Translations under genes and position numbers: made by a program
Source: Planctomycetaceae bacterium
GTDB lineage: Bacteria; Planctomycetota; MHYJ01; SBBU01
Direction: 5' to 3'
DNA: 5,534 bases
Assembly (NCBI GenBank): GCA_005239585.1
Contig: SBBU01000330.1
Location: 1-5,534 of the forward strand
The notes under the pieces: model-generated
What the model saw: only the letters and a program-made list of their open reading frames with translations
What the model was told of the DNA's origin: nothing
Database searches by the model: none
Part shown: positions 3,921 to 5,534 of the stretch, piece by piece
Position numbering within the stretch: the stretch's first letter is position 1
Layout: each line of letters begins with the position of its first letter

Positions 3921-5534
3921 ATGACAGCTCCAGAGCAAAAGAAGGTTGAGGCGGATCAGTTCGAGCCGTATGTAAAGGCACACGAGAACATACCGGAGGT
4001 GACCTTTCGGGCTGTTCTTCTAGGGGCAATCATTGCCGTTGTTTTTGGGATTGCAAATGCCTACCTTGGTCTCAAGGTTGGGATGACTGTTTCTGCCTCG
4101 ATCCCTGCGGCAGTTATATCCATGGCAGTTCTAAGAGGAATTTTTAAGAAAGGGACTGTACTTGAGAATAATATCGTCCAGACAATCGGTTCTTCAGGCG
4201 AGTCATTAGCAGCAGGAGTTATTTTTACCATCCCGGCCTTTTTCATCTGGAATGAAACCATCTCAGGTTTCTCTCATCCCATTAGGAATTTGGATATCGT
4301 ATTCTTGTCGATCCTTGGCGGCTCTCTTGGGATTTTGTTTATGATTCCCTTGCGTAGCTATCTTATTGTCAGAGAGCATAACAGATTGAAATTTCCCGAG
4401 GGGACAGCCTGTGCGGAGATCTTAAAGGCAGGGGATGTGGGTGGAGGGAAAGCAAAGACTGTATTTGCCGGCATTGGATTCGCAGCCTTGTACAAGACTT
4501 TGATGGGTGGTTTAAGGCTCTGGCCTGAGAGTGCCAGTTATAACCTTCCGGACCTCAAGGGAGCTAGTGTAGGTATCACCGCAACGCCAGCCCTTTTAGG
4601 AGTGGGTTATATTATCGGTGCAAGAACGGCAGCCCTCATGCTGGCCGGGGCAGTCTTGGGATATTTAGGCATCGCTCCCCTGATCGCCTTTTTGGGTAAG
4701 CATATACCGAATGTCATCCCTCATGCCTCCAAGCTAATATCAGAAATGTCCCCATCTGAAATCAGGGGTAATTTCATAAAATACTTGGGCGTAGGGGCTG
4801 TGGCACTAGGTGGTTTTGTGAGCCTTGCAAAGGCTATCCCAGCAATTGTGCACTCTTTTGCGGGGATAAAAGAATTAACTCTGGGCAAATCTGCGCAAAC
4901 GCAGAAGCTTAGAACAGATAAAGACCTGCCGATCTATGTTGTTTTGTTTGGATCACTTGCAGTGGCACTCGCTATCTGGGCCTATCCGGGCACAGAGCTC
5001 CACTTTTTGGGAACGATTCTAGTCCTAATATTCGGCTTTTTCTTTGTGGCCGTGGCGGCAAGAATTGTGGGGATTGTTGGCAGTTCCTCATCGCCTGTAT
5101 CTGGGATGACTCTCGCCGCAATTCTAGTTACCAGCGTAATCCTCCTCTCTTTTGGTGTCTCTGGTTATTCTGGAATGATCTCGGTTATGTCAATAGGGAC
5201 AGTAGTCTGTATAGCGGTATGCATGTCCGGTGACATTGCCCAAGATTTGAAAACTGGCTACCTGTTGGGAGCAACTCCGAAAAGTCAGCAGTTGATGGAA
5301 TTTGTCGGACTGATCTTCCCAGCGATATTTATGGGATTTGCAGTACATCTATTAAATTCAGCCTTTGGATTTGTCAAGAGTGCGGAACATCCGACACCTC
5401 TCCCTGCCCCCCAAGCCAATGTGATGGCAACCGTTGTACAAGGGATAATGGGTGATAAGATCCCGTGGACATACATAATCGCTGGCGCAACGATAGCACT
5501 TGCAGTTGAGTTATTGGGGGTCTCATCCTTGCCC
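3921..5534 (+). CDS. OPT family oligopeptide transporter (3' end outside window)
   Basis: An integral membrane transporter of the OPT family, bacterial oligopeptide branch, probably importing small peptides with protons. The frame is open for 538 codons to the window edge; the family usually runs to about 600-650 residues, so roughly the last sixth is missing. After a 30-residue cytoplasmic start, the first membrane segment leads into NAYLGLKVGMTVSASIPAAV (46-65), then NNIVQTIGSSGESLAAG (83-99), FPEGTACAEIL (158-168), GYIIGARTAALMLAGA (229-244), SSSSPVSGMT (388-397) and GDIAQDLKTGYLLGATPKSQ (437-456), all hallmark OPT blocks. Many hydrophobic spans fill the rest. The start is ATG 3921, supported by GAGGAAG five bases upstream. 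An 88-base gap separates it from the toxin gene. A TTGACA at 3834 lies only 14 bases from TATAGA, so a promoter there is doubtful. Likely part of the resident chromosome. Confidence 0.93.
   Translation, partial: MTAPEQKKVEADQFEPYVKAHENIPEVTFRAVLLGAIIAVVFGIANAYLGLKVGMTVSASIPAAVISMAVLRGIFKKGTVLENNIVQTIGSSGESLAAGVIFTIPAFFIWNETISGFSHPIRNLDIVFLSILGGSLGILFMIPLRSYLIVREHNRLKFPEGTACAEILKAGDVGGGKAKTVFAGIGFAALYKTLMGGLRLWPESASYNLPDLKGASVGITATPALLGVGYIIGARTAALMLAGAVLGYLGIAPLIAFLGKHIPNVIPHASKLISEMSPSEIRGNFIKYLGVGAVALGGFVSLAKAIPAIVHSFAGIKELTLGKSAQTQKLRTDKDLPIYVVLFGSLAVALAIWAYPGTELHFLGTILVLIFGFFFVAVAARIVGIVGSSSSPVSGMTLAAILVTSVILLSFGVSGYSGMISVMSIGTVVCIAVCMSGDIAQDLKTGYLLGATPKSQQLMEFVGLIFPAIFMGFAVHLLNSAFGFVKSAEHPTPLPAPQANVMATVVQGIMGDKIPWTYIIAGATIALAVELLGVSSLP

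Noticed and set aside
3898..3924. Eight-codon ORF overlapping the transporter ATG
   Set aside because: No ribosome site of its own, and the purine-rich stretch it contains is explained as the transporter's ribosome site.

Overview
The window reads as a piece of bacterial chromosome, probably from an uncultured or deep-branching Gram-negative-type lineage. This rests on a lipobox-bearing lipoprotein, a tRNA with an encoded CCA end, sigma70-like promoter elements, Shine-Dalgarno sites and an OPT-type oligopeptide transporter. I cannot name the phylum. Base composition by eye is moderate in the transporter and lower in the middle of the window (about 1000-3830), which fits an accessory segment inserted between conserved genes.

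Layout from left to right. Positions 1-270 hold no convincing gene, only a hairpin with a T-tract reading on the minus strand. A small secreted lipoprotein gene follows (271-699, +). After a good promoter (791-818) comes an intact tRNA-Asp(GUC) gene (836-912, +). The last 13 bases of that tRNA, ending exactly at CCA, are repeated perfectly at 2506-2518. The two copies bracket about 1.6 kb that looks like a small tRNA-associated islet. The islet's genes all lie on the minus strand, transcribed from about 2370 down to 1018: a 159-codon ORF of unknown function whose 5' end looks disrupted, a possible 36-codon ORF, an 86-residue protein ending in a conserved-looking FYFIRIGYPAVDF block, and a retropepsin-like clan AA aspartic protease with a DTGFSG active-site motif. 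The last two overlap by 4 bp (GTGA) and so are probably translationally coupled. No integrase gene is visible. A 14-codon ORF behind a perfect GGAGGT sits just inside the left end, where an integrase would be expected.

Immediately right of the second repeat copy is a two-gene AbiE-like toxin-antitoxin operon on the plus strand: an AbiEi-type winged-helix antitoxin/repressor (2595-3182) overlapping by 13 bp an AbiEii-type nucleotidyltransferase toxin (3170-3832). It is preceded by an 8-bp inverted repeat covering a -10-like box, a plausible autoregulatory operator. The window ends inside an OPT-family transporter (3921-5534, +), cut by the window edge.

The most interesting reading is a tRNA-Asp hotspot between a lipoprotein and a housekeeping-type transporter. 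It holds two adjacent modules: a known type of toxin-antitoxin system, and an aspartic-protease module whose role is not established and which could be a second defence or addiction-like system. That role is inference; the protease motif, the overlap and the flanking repeat are visible directly.
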